DNA of 64,000 bases from Sipunculus nudus (lineage: Eukaryota; Annelida; Sipuncula; Golfingiida; Sipunculidae). The position numbers were made by a program, and so were the translations under genes. The stretch covers positions 62,936,019 to 63,000,018 of the forward strand of contig CM049306.1 in assembly GCA_026874595.1 (NCBI GenBank). Reading direction: 5' to 3'. A model generated the notes under the pieces. The model ran no database searches. It was not told where the DNA came from and saw only the letters and a list, made by a program, of their open reading frames with translations. Below, one piece after another: positions 1 through 13,110 of the stretch; within the stretch, counting starts at the first letter, position 1; every line of letters starts with the position of its first letter.

Positions 1-928
1 TTGGAATATTCTACGAAATCTTGACCGCTTTAGGATGACTTCCCTTGCGTTTTGGGCGATCCCATTGATGACCCTAGACACATTAATATTAATAAACCAT
101 AGCCCCCAGGATTTGACATGTTAAATTTAGGCAGAAATCAATTCATTTTTTTTTAAATAATCGAATCCATAAGTGAAACGAAAGGAAATAAACGTTAATC
201 CAGTCTAAGACCACTGAGGACTATTATGCATCCAACATATCGGATAAATATATCGGATATGTTATAACAGTAATTTTTTTATATAATCTCAGCAAAGATG
301 AGAAAATCAGGTATACGTCACAGCTACTTGCTTTTTTTTGGGGGGGGGGGGGGCGGTTTACTAAGGAGAATATGTCAGAGCTACATTATGTATTTTAAAA
401 TCTAGGGAAATATGATGTATATTACAAAGTGGAATGGTTTATCTGGATATGATGTTACTCTTAGTAAAACTCGTATGTGATTGTATCAATAACAAAATGA
501 CTCCGGTCTCTTTGTACATCTGGTTCTTGTATGTATTCAGCAAACACAACACTACCTGAATTTTAGCTTATAAGAATGGACTCCTCCATTGCTGGTTTTA
601 TATATTTTCGCAACGTGGAGTCCACAGCGCTCATACGGAAGTTTTGTAGTCTTATAGAGAAAACAATAATAACCGGGCATAAACATTATTATTATTCATG
701 GTCACCTTTTAAGAACATTACTATAGAAACTGCTGCACCTTTAGTCAACCGAATACATATGCTTTTCTTTTTACTAACCGGACTTTAAAAAAAAAGCCGA
801 GCCATAGTTTAATGCAGCAGATAGGGAATGTTTGAGTGAATATTTGGGCTATACATGTGGAGGCTAGATATATTTGTGGTCGGATGTCCAGAAAAGTGCG
901 CGTAAAAAACAATCAAACGGGCATCCAC

Positions 929-930
<2 letters not shown>
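1..930. other. AT-rich spacer, no gene seen
   Basis: No convincing coding sequence on either strand; the only open frames are short and lack recognisable motifs. A run of 14 G occupies 340-353 just after a T run. Otherwise unremarkable AT-rich intergenic sequence. Confidence 0.6.

Positions 931-931
<1 letters not shown>

Positions 932-1010
<79 letters not shown>
932..1010. repeat. (AT)n microsatellite
   Basis: About 79 bp of uninterrupted AT dinucleotides. Short reading frames encoding Tyr-Ile repeats across it are artefacts. The candidate solo LTR starts immediately after it, so it may have been the insertion target. Confidence 0.95.
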
Positions 1011-1014
<4 letters not shown>

Positions 1015-1906
1015 ACGGAACCTAATATCAACAGATCATGTTGTCATGACGAGCATAATTTTGTTATTGAGATAAAAAAAAAAACAGATTCTGTAACACT
1101 CGGCAGCGAGAAATGTCTAGGGGAATGAATAAAGAAGTCAGTGTTTTTTGTTAACAAATAATTATAATTTATTCTTAGAACAACCCTAACCCTAACAACC
1201 CTATAATACACTAAATCAATACAGTTATACAGTATAAAAACAGTACAACAGCAAATCAATACAATTTCACAGTATAATAAATAAAGTGTACAGTACCTAG
1301 ATACCACCACTGTCACAGCGACAACAATTCCTTTAAAGCATATAATCAAGATGAACAGTTCACAAAAATCTTCTCAGAGAATAACAGTCCAGTTCAATCA
1401 CAAAATCAATTTTTTGTAATCCAAAAGTGAAGCTCTGATAGTGATCCCAAAGGCAAAATGAAGACTGATTAAAATCCGTTACAAATTCGAAGAAGGTCTA
1501 AAACTGCCGCACTTATTTGAAAAGGTCCACAAACTGACTTACACTCTTCTGTGTCCGCTGGAATATATCTCTCCTCTCTCCTCCCTCTTTAAAACACAGC
1601 CCCTTATTTAAAACTTTTCACCTCAAGCCGAGAGCTTTCCAATTCCCGAACAATCCAAAGAACCCAACAATACACACGTTACAGGAAACACCTAGTACAA
1701 GGAACGCTGTGTTTTTTCATATCAGGGTTCCCACGTGGGCCGGCCCGGCTCGGCCAGGCGAGAAAGCCCCAGACTAGCATGACCGCTGTGTTTACACGTC
1801 AGACCCAACCCGTGTGCCGGGCTATGCCACCATAGCAACGGACAATGCTAGCGCTGCACATACACATGTAAGACTGCTGCATACAATAAAAGAGACATTT
1901 GTAACA
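1011..1906 (-). mobile_element. candidate solo LTR (Gypsy-like ends)
   Basis: An 896-bp block begins TGTTACGG on the plus strand and ends TTTGTAACA, so both ends have the TG...CA form of an LTR with a short inverted terminus. It is flanked by ATAT on both sides, compatible with a 4-bp target duplication, though the left flank is an AT repeat and this is weak. On the minus strand the order fits an LTR: a TATA-like TTTTAAATAAGG (about 1602-1613), a purine-rich stretch, then AATAAA (1168-1173). No internal region or second LTR is present. The ends could be coincidental. Confidence 0.45.
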
Positions 1907-2560
1907 ATATGTGGTGTCATATATTGCTTTGTTATGCACTGTCAATCGTGTCTGAAAATTAGAACTCAGCTGTTACTTGTAGCGGGATGACATCTGGCGG
2001 AGATCACCTGAAATAACGAGTTATTAGTGTTCGTCATATGTGTCTCCCATATTTGACATTCTGATCGAGCACCAGGGATATACAGCGAGTCATTTATGTT
2101 CAACCACAATATTGGTAATTTTAACATCTAAACGCCGATACTATCATACTACAAGAACTTCAAGTGTTACTGAAGAGTGCCACTTACTTTCTTCTAGATT
2201 TTTACATAATATATGCAGGAACAGTTGCTTTATATGTTTGGGATGTGGATACATGCATTTGACAAGATAATGAGATAAGGACTCGAACTCAATACAAATA
2301 GAAACTTCCTTTAACTGTATAAACACAAAGCCATGTAAACATGACCAACATGTTATTTTTAAATATATGAACTTCGCCTGGATTCATGATACCAGTCACA
2401 ACCGAACAGCTCTCATTCCTTAATTATAGACAAATGCTTTGTGTTGTTTGGCTTTAACTTCTTCCTTCACCTCATTTTTGAAGCTTCAGACAGGACCGTT
2501 TCATTTTGAACTATACATACTTTTAAAAGGAAATAAACGTGCAGGCCCGCCGCTGATACC
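1907..2560. other. spacer before the satellite array, no gene seen
   Basis: Unique-looking AT-rich sequence with only short open frames. It ends abruptly at 2560; the base after it is the first base of a complete 162-bp satellite unit. Confidence 0.6.
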
Positions 2561-5500
2561 ATGCTGGATAATAAGCCATGCCAGGTGTGTACAGACTCAG
2601 CCTGGTCCATGGTGACCCCCTTCAACTTCTCTCTCAGGCCGGGCTTGATCTATAGGTACAAATCGTACCGCCTGACACAAGCGGTACAACGTGGTACGGC
2701 CACAAGCGGTACAACGTACTACATGCTGGATAATAAGCCATGCCAGGTGTGTACAGACTCAGCCTGGTCCATGGTGACCCCCTTCAACTTCTCTCTCAGG
2801 CCGGGCTTGATCTATAGGTACAAATCGTACCGCCTGACACAAGCGGTACAACGTGGTACGGCCACAAGCGGTACAACGTACTACATGCTGGATAATAAGC
2901 CATGCCAGGTGTGTACAGACTCAGCCTGGTCCATGGTGACCCCCTTCAACTTCTCTCTCAGGCCGGGCTTGATCTATAGGTACAAATCGTACCGCCTGAC
3001 ACAAGCGGTACAACGTGGTACGGCCACAAGCGGTACAACGTACTACATGCTGGATAATAAGCCATGCCAGGTGTGTACAGACTCAGCCTGGTCCATGGTG
3101 ACCCCCTTCAACTTCTCTCTCAGGCCGGGCTTGATCTATAGGTACAAATCGTACCGCCTGACACAAGCGGTACAACGTGGTACGGCCACAAGCGGTACAA
3201 CGTACTACATGCTGGATAATAAGCCATGCCAGGTGTGTACAGACTCAGCCTGGTCCATGGTGACCCCCTTCAACTTCTCTCTCAGGCCGGGCTTGATCTA
3301 TAGGTACAAATCGTACCGCCTGACACAAGCGGTACAACGTGGTACGGCCACAAGCGGTACAACGTACTACATGCTGGATAATAAGCCATGCCAGGTGTGT
3401 ACAGACTCAGCCTGGTCCATGGTGACCCCCTTCAACTTCTCTCTCAGGCCGGGCTTGATCTATAGGTACAAATCGTACCGCCTGACACAAGCGGTACAAT
3501 GTGGTACGGCCACAAGCGGTACAACGTACTACATGCTGGATAATAAGCCATGCCAGGTGTGTACAGACTCAGCCTGGTCCATGGTGACCCCCTTCAACTT
3601 CTCTCTCAGGCCGGGCTTGATCTATAGGTACAAATCGTACTGCCTGACACAAGCGGTACAACGTGGTACGGCCACAAGCGGTACAACGTACTACATGCTG
3701 GATAATAAGCCATGCCAGGTGTGTACAGACTCAGCCTGGTCCATGGTGACCCCCTTCAACTTCTCTCTCAGGCCGGGCTTGATCTATAGGTACAAATCGT
3801 ACTGCCTGACACAAGCGGTACAACGTGGTACGGCCACAAGCGGTACAACGTACTACATGCTGGATAATAAGCCATGCCAGGTGTGTACAGACTCAGCCTG
3901 GTCCATGGTGACCCCCTTCAACTTCTCTCTCAGGCCGGGCTTGATCTATAGGTACAAATCGTACCGCCTGACACAAGCGGTACAACGTGGTACGGCCACA
4001 AGCGGTACAACGTACTACATGCTGGATAATAAGCCATGCCAGGTGTGTACAGACTCAGCCTGGTCCATGGTGACCCCCTTCAACTTCTCTCTCAGGCCGG
4101 GCTTGATCTATAGGTACAAATCGTACCGCCTGACACAAGCGGTACAAACTGGTACGGCCACAAGCGGTACAACGTACTACATGCTGGATAATAAGCCATG
4201 CCAGGTGTGTACAGACTCAGCCTGGTCCATGGTGACCCCCTTCAACTTCTCTCTCAGGCCGGGCTTGATCTATAGGTACAAATCGTACCGCCTGACACAA
4301 GCGGTACAACGTGGTACGGCCACAAGCGGTACAACGTACTACATGCTGGATAATAAGCCATGCCAGGTGTGTACAGACTCAGCCTGGTCCATGGTGACCC
4401 CCTTCAACTTCTCTCTCAGGCCGGGCTTGATCTATAGGTACAAATCGTACCGCCTGACACAAGCGGTACAACGTGGTACGGCCACAAGCGGTACAACGTA
4501 CTACATGCTGGATAATAAGCCATGCCAGGTGTGTACAGACTCAGCCTGGTCCATGGTGACCCCCTTCAACTTCTCTCTCAGGCCGGGCTTGATCTATAGG
4601 TACAAATCGTACCGCCTGACACAAGCGGTACAACGTGGTACGGCCACAAGCGGTACAACGTACTACATGCTGGATAATAAGCCATGCCAGGTGTGTACAG
4701 ACTCAGCCTGGTCCATGGTGACCCCCTTCAACTTCTCTCTCAGGCCGGGCTTGATCTATAGGTAAAAATCGTACCGCCTGACACAAGCGGTACAACGTGG
4801 TACGGCCACAAGCGGTACAACGTACTACATGCTGGATAATAAGCCATGCCAGGTGTGTACAGACTCAGCCTGGTCCATGGTGACCCCCTTCAACTTCTCT
4901 CTCAGGCCGGGCTTGATCTATAGGTACAAATCGTACCGCCTGACACAAGCGGTACAACGTGGTACGGCCACAAGCGGTACAACGTACTACATGCTGGATA
5001 ATAAGCCATGCCAGGTGTGTACAGACTCAGCCTGGTCCATGGTGACCCCCTTCAACTTCTCTCTCAGGCCGGGCTTGATCTATAGGTACAAATCGTACCG
5101 CCTGACACAAGCTGTACAACGTGGTACGGCCACAAGCGGTACAACGTACTACATGCTGGATAATAAGCCATGCCATGTGTGTACAGACTCAGCCTGGTCC
5201 ATGGTGACCCCCTTCAACTTCTCTCTCAGGCCGGGCTTGATCTATAGGTACAAATCGTACCGCCTGACACAAGCGGTACAACGTGGTACGGCCACAAGCG
5301 GTACAACGTACTACATGCTGGATAATAAGCCATGCCAGGTGTGTACAGACTCAGCCTGGTCCATGGTGACCCCCTTCAACTTCTCTCTCAGGCCGGGCTT
5401 GATCTATAGGTACAAATCGTACCGCCTGACACAAGCGGTACAACGTGGTACGGCCACAAGCGGTACAACGTACTACATGCTGGATAATAAGCCAAGCCAG

Positions 5501-6652
5501 GTGTGTACAGACTCAGCCTGGTCCATGGTGACCCCCTTCAACTTCTCTCTCAGGCCGGGCTTGATCTATAGGTACAAATCGTACTGCCTGACACAAGCGG
5601 TACAACGTGGTACGGCCACAAGCGGTACAACGTACTACATGCTGGATAATAAGCCATGCCAGGTGTGTACAGACTCAGCCTGGTCCATGGTGACCCCCTT
5701 CAACTTCTCTCTCAGGCCGGGCTTGATCTATAGGTACAAATCGTACCGCCTGACACAAGCGGAACAACGTGGTACGGCCACAAGCGGTACAACGTACTAC
5801 ATGCTGGATAATAAGCCATGCCAGGTGTGTACAGACTCAGCCTGGTCCATGGTGACCCCCTTCAACTTCTCTCTCAGGCCGGGCTTGATCTATAGGTACA
5901 AATCGTACCGCCTAACACAAGCGGTACAACGTGGTACGGCCACAAGCGGTACAACGTACTACATGCTGGATAATAAGCCATGCCAGGTGTGTACAGACTC
6001 AGCCTGGTCCATGGTGACCCCCTTCAACTTCTCTCTCAGGCCGGGCTTGATCTATAGGTACAAATCGTACCGCCTGACACAAGCGGTACAACGTGGTACG
6101 GCCACAAGCGGTACAACGTACTACATGCTGGATAATAAGCCATGCCAGGTGTGTACAGACTCAGCCTGGTCCATGGTGACCCCCTTCAACTTCTCTCTCA
6201 GGCCGGGCTTGATCTATAGGTACAAATCGTACCGCCTGACACAAGCGGTACAACGTGGTACGGCCACAAGCGGTACAACGTACTACATGCTGGATAATAA
6301 GCCATGCCAGGTGTGTACAGACTCAGCCTGGTCCATGGTGACCCCCTTCAACTTCTCTCTCAGGCCGGGCTTGATCTATAGGTACAAATCGTACCGCCTG
6401 ACACAAGCGGTACAACGTGGTACGGCCACAAGCGGTACAACGTACTACATGCTGGATAATAAGCCATGCCAGGTGTGTACAGACTCAGCCTGGTCCATGG
6501 TGACCCCCTTCAACTTCTCTCTCAGGCCGGGCTTGATCTATAGGTACAAATCGTACCGCCTGACACAAGCGGTACAACGTGGTACGGCCACAAGCGGTAC
6601 AACGTACTACATGCTGGATAATAAGCCATGCCAGGTGTGTACAGACTCAGCC

Positions 6653-9436
6653 TGATCCATGGTGACCCCCTTCAACTTCTCTCTCAGGCCGGGCTTGATC
6701 TATAGGTACAAATCGTACCGCCTGACACAAGCGGTACAACGTGGTACGGCCACAAGCGGTACAACGTACTACATGCTGGATAATAAGCCATGCCAGGTGT
6801 GTACAGACTCAGCCTGGTCCATGGTGACCCCCTTCAACTTCTCTCTCAGGCCGGGCTTGATCTATAGGTACAAATCGTACCGCCTGACACAAGCGGTACA
6901 ACGTGATACGGCCACAAGCGGTACAACGTACTACATGCTGGATAATAAGCTATGCCAGGTGTGTACAGACGCAGCCTGGTCCATGGTGACCCCCTTCAAC
7001 TTCTCTCTCAGGCCGGGCTTGATCTATAGGTACAAATCGTACCGCCTGACACAAGCGGTACAACGTGGTACGGCCACAAGCGGTACAACGTACTACATGC
7101 TGGATAATAAGCCATGCCAGGTGTGTACAGACTCAGCCTGGTCCATGGTGACCCCCTTCAACTTCTCTCTCAGGCCGGGCTTGATCTATAGGTACAAATC
7201 GTACCGCCTGACACAAGCGGTACAACGTGGTACGGCCACAAGCGGTACAACGTACTACATGCTGGATAATAAGCCATGCCAGGTGTGTACAGACTCAGCC
7301 TGGTCCATGGTGACCCCCTTCAACTTCTCTCTCAGGCCGGGCTTGATCTATAGGTACAAATCGTACCGCCTGACACAAGCGGTACAACGTGGTACGGCCA
7401 CAAGCGGTACAACGTACTACATGCTGGATAATAAGCCATGCCAGGTGTGTACAGACTCAGCCTGATCCATGGTGACCCCCTTCAACTTCTCTCTCAGGCC
7501 GGGCTTGATCTATAGGTACAAATCGTACCGCCTGACACAAGCGGTACAACGTGGTACGGCCACAAGCGGTACAACGTACTACATGCTGGATAATAAGCCA
7601 TGCCAGGTGTGTACAGACTCAGCCTGGTCCATGGTGACCCCCTTCAACTTCTCCCTCAGGCCGGGCTTGATCTATAGGTACAAATCGTACCGCCTGACAC
7701 AAGCGGTACAACGTGGTACGGCCACAAGCGGTACAACGTACTACATGCTGGATAATAAGCCATGCCAGGTGTGTACAGACTCAGCCTGGTCCATGGTGAC
7801 CCCCTTCAACTTCTCTCTCAGGCCGGGCTTGATCTATAGGTACAAATCGTACCGCCTGACACAAGCGGTACAACGTGGTACGGCCACAAGCGGTACAACG
7901 TACTACATGCTGGATAATAAGCCATGCCAGGTGTGTACAGACTCAGCCTGGTCCATGGTGACCCCCTTCAACTTCTCTCTCAGGCCGGGCTTGATCTATA
8001 GGTACAAATCGTACCGCCTGACACAAGCGGTACAACGTGGTACGGCCACAAGCGGTACAACGTACTACATGCTGGATAATAAGCCATGCCAGGTGTGTAC
8101 AGACTCAGCCTGGTCCATGGTGACCCCCTTCAACTTCTCTCTCAGGCCGGGCTTGATCTATAGGTACAAATCGTACCGCCTGACACAAGCGGTACAACGT
8201 GGTACGGCCACAAGCGGTACAACGTACTACATGCTGGATAATAAGCCATGCCAGGTGTGTACAGACTCAGCCTGGTCCATGGTGACCCCCTTCAACTTCT
8301 CTCTCAGGCCGGGCTTGATCTATAGGTACAAATCGTACCGCCTGACACAAGCGGTACAACGTGGTACGGCCACAAGCGGTACAACGTACTACATGCTGGA
8401 TAATAAGCCATGCCAGGTGTGTACAGACTCAGCCTGATCCATGGTGACCCCCTTCAACTTCTCTCTCAGGCCGGGCTTGATCTATAGGTACAAATCGTAC
8501 CGCCTGACACAAGCGGTACAACGTGGTACGGCCACAAGCGGTACAACGTACTACATGCTGGATAATAAGCCATGCCAGGTGTGTACAGACTCAGCCTGGT
8601 CCATGGTGACCCCCTTCAACTTCTCTCTCAGGCCGGGCTTGATCTATAGGTACAAATCGTACCGCCTGACACAAGCGGTACAACGTGATACGGCCACAAG
8701 CGGTACAACGTACTACATGCTGGATAATAAGCTATGCCAGGTGTGTACAGACGCAGCCTGGTCCATGGTGACCCCCTTCAACTTCTCTCTCAGGCCGGGC
8801 TTGATCTATAGGTACAAATCGTACCGCCTGACACAAGCGGTACAACGTGGTACGGCCACAAGCGGTACAACGTACTACATGCTGGATAATAAGCCATGCC
8901 AGGTGTGTACAGACTCAGCCTGGTCCATGGTGACCCCCTTCAACTTCTCTCTCAGGCCGGGCTTGATCTATAGGTACAAATCGTACCGCCTGACACAAGC
9001 GGTACAACGTGGTACGGCCACAAGCGGTACAACGTACTACATGCTGGATAATAAGCCATGCCAGGTGTGTACAGACTCAGCCTGGTCCATGGTGACCCCC
9101 TTCAACTTCTCTCTCAGGCCGGGCTTGATCTATAGGTACAAATCGTACCGCCTGACACAAGCGGTACAACGTGGTACGGCCACAAGCGGTACAACGTACT
9201 ACATGCTGGATAATAAGCCATGCCAGGTGTGTACAGACTCAGCCTGATCCATGGTGACCCCCTTCAACTTCTCTCTCAGGCCGGGCTTGATCTATAGGTA
9301 CAAATCGTACCGCCTGACACAAGCGGTACAACGTGGTACGGCCACAAGCGGTACAACGTACTACATGCTGGATAATAAGCCATGCCAGGTGTGTACAGAC
9401 TCAGCCTGGTCCATGGTGACCCCCTTCAACTTCTCC
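6653..9436. repeat. higher-order repeat: 11-unit (1782-bp) duplication
   Basis: Marker variants at 6653 (TGA for TGG), 6905 (GATACGG), 6951 (CTATGCC), 6971 (GACGCAGCC), 7463 (TGA) and 7652 (TCCCTC) all recur exactly 1782 bp later, at 8435, 8687, 8733, 8753, 9245 and 9434. Shared rare variants at a constant offset show that a block of at least about 1 kb was copied as a unit. Confidence 0.9.
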
Positions 9437-11842
9437 CTCAGGCCGGGCTTGATCTATAGGTACAAATCGTACCGCCTGACACAAGCGGTACAACGTGGTA
9501 CGGCCACAAGCGGTACAACGTACTACATGCTGGATAATAAGCCATGCCAGGTGTGTACAGACTCAGCCTGCTCCATGGTGACCCCCTTCAACTTCTCTCT
9601 CAGGCCGGGCTTGATCTATAGGTACAAATCGTACCGCCTGACACAAGCGGTACAACGTGGTACGGCCACAAGCGGTACAACGTACTACATGCTGGATAAT
9701 AAGCCATGCCAGGTGTGTACAGACTCAGCCTGGTCCATGGTGACCCCCTTCAACTTCTCTCTCTGGCCGGGCTTGATCTATAGGTACAAATCGTACCGCC
9801 TGACACAAGCGGTACAACATGGTACGGCCACAAGCGGTACAACGTACTACATCCTGGATAATAAGCCATGCCAGGTGTGTACAGACTCAGCCTGGTCCAT
9901 GGTGACCCCCTTCAACTTCTCTCTCAGGCCGGGCTTGATCTATAGGTACAAATCGTACCGCCTGACACAAGCGGTACAACGTGGTACGGCCACAAGCGGT
10001 ACAACGTACTACATGCTGGATAATAAGCCATGCCAGGTGTGTACAGACTCAGCCTGGTCCATGGTGACCCCCTTCAACTTCTCTCTCAGGCCGGGCTTGA
10101 TCTATAGGTACAAATCGTACCGCCTGACACAAGCGGTACAACGTGGTACGGCCACAAGCGGTACAACGCACTACATGCTGGATAATAAGCCATGCCAGGT
10201 GTGTACAGACTCAGCCTGGTCCATGGTGACCCCCTTCAACTTCTCTCTCAGGCCGGGCTTGATCTATAGGTACAAATCGTACCGCCTGACACAAGCGGTA
10301 CAACGTGGTAAGGCCACAAGCGGTACAACGTACTACATGCTGGATAATAAGCCATGCCAGGTGTGTACAGACTCAGCCTGGTCCATGGTGACCCCCTTCA
10401 ACTTCTCTCTCAGGCCGGGCTTGATCTATAGGTACAAATCGTACCGCCTGACACAAGCGGTACAACGTGGTACGGCCACAAGCGGTACAACGTACTACAT
10501 GCTGGATAATAAGCCATGCCAGGTGTGTACAGACTCAGCCTGATCCATGGTGACCCCCTTCAACTTCTCTCTCAGGCCGGGCTTGATCTATAGGTACAAA
10601 TCGTACCGCCTGACACAAGCGGTACAACGTGGTACGGCCACAAGCGGTACAACGTACTACATGCTGGATAATAAGCCATGCCAGGTGTGTACAGACTCAG
10701 CCTGGTCCATGGTGACCCCCTTCAACTTCTCTCTCAGGCCGGGCTTGATCTATAGGTACAAATCGTACCGCCTGACACAAGCGGTACAACGTGGTACGGC
10801 CACAAGCGGTACAACGTACTACATGCTGGATAATAAGCCATGCCAGGTGTGTACAGACTCAGCCTGCTCCATGGTGACCCCCTTCAACTTCTCTCTCAGG
10901 CCGGGCTTGATCTATAGGTACAAATCGTACCGCCTGACACAAGCGGTACAACGTGGTACGGCCACAAGCGGTACAACGTACTACATGCTGGATAATAAGC
11001 CATGCCAGGTGTGTACAGACTCAGCCTGGTCCATGGTGACCCCCTTCAACTTCTCTCTCTGGCCGGGCTTGATCTATAGGTACAAATCGTACCGCCTGAC
11101 ACAAGCGGTACAACATGGTACGGCCACAAGCGGTACAACGTACTACATCCTGGATAATAAGCCATGCCAGGTGTGTACAGACTCAGCCTGGTCCATGGTG
11201 ACCCCCTTCAACTTCTCTCTCAGGCCGGGCTTGATCTATAGGTACAAATCGTACCGCCTGACACAAGCGGTACAACGTGGTACGGCCACAAGCGGTACAA
11301 CGTACTACATGCTGGATAATAAGCCATGCCAGGTGTGTACAGACTCAGCCTGGTCCATGGTGACCCCCTTCAACTTCTCTCTCAGGCCGGGCTTGATCTA
11401 TAGGTACAAATCGTACCGCCTGACACAAGCGGTACAACGTGGTACGGCCACAAGCGGTACAACGCACTACATGCTGGATAATAAGCCATGCCAGGTGTGT
11501 ACAGACTCAGCCTGGTCCATGGTGACCCCCTTCAACTTCTCTCTCAGGCCGGGCTTGATCTATAGGTACAAATCGTACCGCCTGACACAAGCGGTACAAC
11601 GTGGTAAGGCCACAAGCGGTACAACGTACTACATGCTGGATAATAAGCCATGCCAGGTGTGTACAGACTCAGCCTGGTCCATGGTGACCCCCTTCAACTT
11701 CTCTCTCAGGCCGGGCTTGATCTATAGGTACAAATCGTACCGCCTGACACAAGCGGTACAACGTGGTACGGCCACAAGCGGTACAACGTACTACATGCTG
11801 GATAATAAGCCATGCCAGGTGTGTACAGACTCAGCCTGGTCC
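9245..11842. repeat. higher-order repeat: 8-unit (1296-bp) tandem duplication
   Basis: The markers TGA, TGCTCC, CTCTCTGG, CAACATGG, ATCCTGG, CGCACTAC and GTAAGGCC occur in the same order at 9245-10310 and again 1296 bp later at 10541-11606. The last two markers recur once more at about 12112 and 12254, 648 bp (4 units) on, a partial third copy. The TCCCTC variant at 9434 is not in the second copy, so a later exchange or mutation separates them. Confidence 0.9.
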
Positions 11843-13110
11843 ATGGTGACCCCCTTCAACTTCTCTCTCAGGCCGGGCTTGATCTATAGGTACAAATCGT
11901 ACCGCCTGACACAAGCGGTACAACGTGGTACGGCCACAAGCGGTACAACGTACTACATGCTGGATAATAAGCCATGCCAGGTGTGTACAGACTCAGCCTG
12001 GTCCATGGTGACCCCCTTCAACTTCTCTCTCAGGCCGGGCTTGATCTATAGGTACAAATCGTACCGCCTGACACAAGCGGTACAACGTGGTACGGCCACA
12101 AGCGGTACAACGCACTACATGCTGGATAATAAGCCATGCCAGGTGTGTACAGACTCAGCCTGGTCCATGGTGACCCCCTTCAACTTCTCTCTCAGGCCGG
12201 GCTTGATCTATAGGTACAAATCGTACCGCCTGACACAAGCGGTACAACGTGGTAAGGCCACAAGCGGTACAACGTACTACATGCTGGATAATAAGCCATG
12301 CCAGGTGTGTACAGACTCAGCCTGGTCCATGGTGACCCCCTTCAACTTCTCTCTCAGGCCGGGCTTGATCTATAGGTACAAATCGTACCGCCTGACACAA
12401 GCGGTACAACGTGGTACGGCCACAAGCGGTACAACGTACTACATGCTGGATAATAAGCCATGCCAGGTGTGTACAGACTCATCCTGGTCCATGGTGACCC
12501 CCTTCAACTTCTCTCTCAGGCCGGGCTTGATCTATAGGTACAAATCGTACCGCCTGACACAAGCGGTACAACGTGGTACGGCCACAAGCGGTACAACGTA
12601 CTACATGCTGGATAATAAGCCATGCCAGGTGTGTACAGACTCAGCCTGGTCCATGGTGACCCCCTTCAACTTCTCTCTCAGGCCGGGCTTGATCTATAGG
12701 TACAAATCGTACCGCCTGACACAAGCGGTACAACGTGGTACGGCCACAAGCGGTACAACGTACTACATGCTGGATAATAAGCCATGCCAGGTGTGTACAG
12801 ACTCAGCCTGGTCCATGGTGACCCCCTTCAACTTCTCTCTCAGGCCGGGCTTGATCTATAGGTACAAATCGTACCGCCTGACACAAGCGGTACAACGTGG
12901 TACGGCCACAAGCGGTACAACGTACTACATGCTGGATAATAAGCCATGCCAGGTGTGTACAGACTCAGCCTGGTCCATGGTGACCCCCTTCAACTTCTCT
13001 CTCAGGCCGGGCTTGATCTATAGGTACAAATCGTACCGCCTGACACAAGCGGTACAACGTGGTACGGCCACAAGCGGTACAACGTACTACATGCTGGATA
13101 ATAAGCCATG

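Noticed and set aside
836..1128. Tyr-Ile repeat proteins over (AT)n runs (also near 44568-44813)
   Set aside because: Translation of a dinucleotide repeat.
1183..1197. Telomeric repeat (CCCTAACCCTAAC)
   Set aside because: Only two units; too short to mean telomere.
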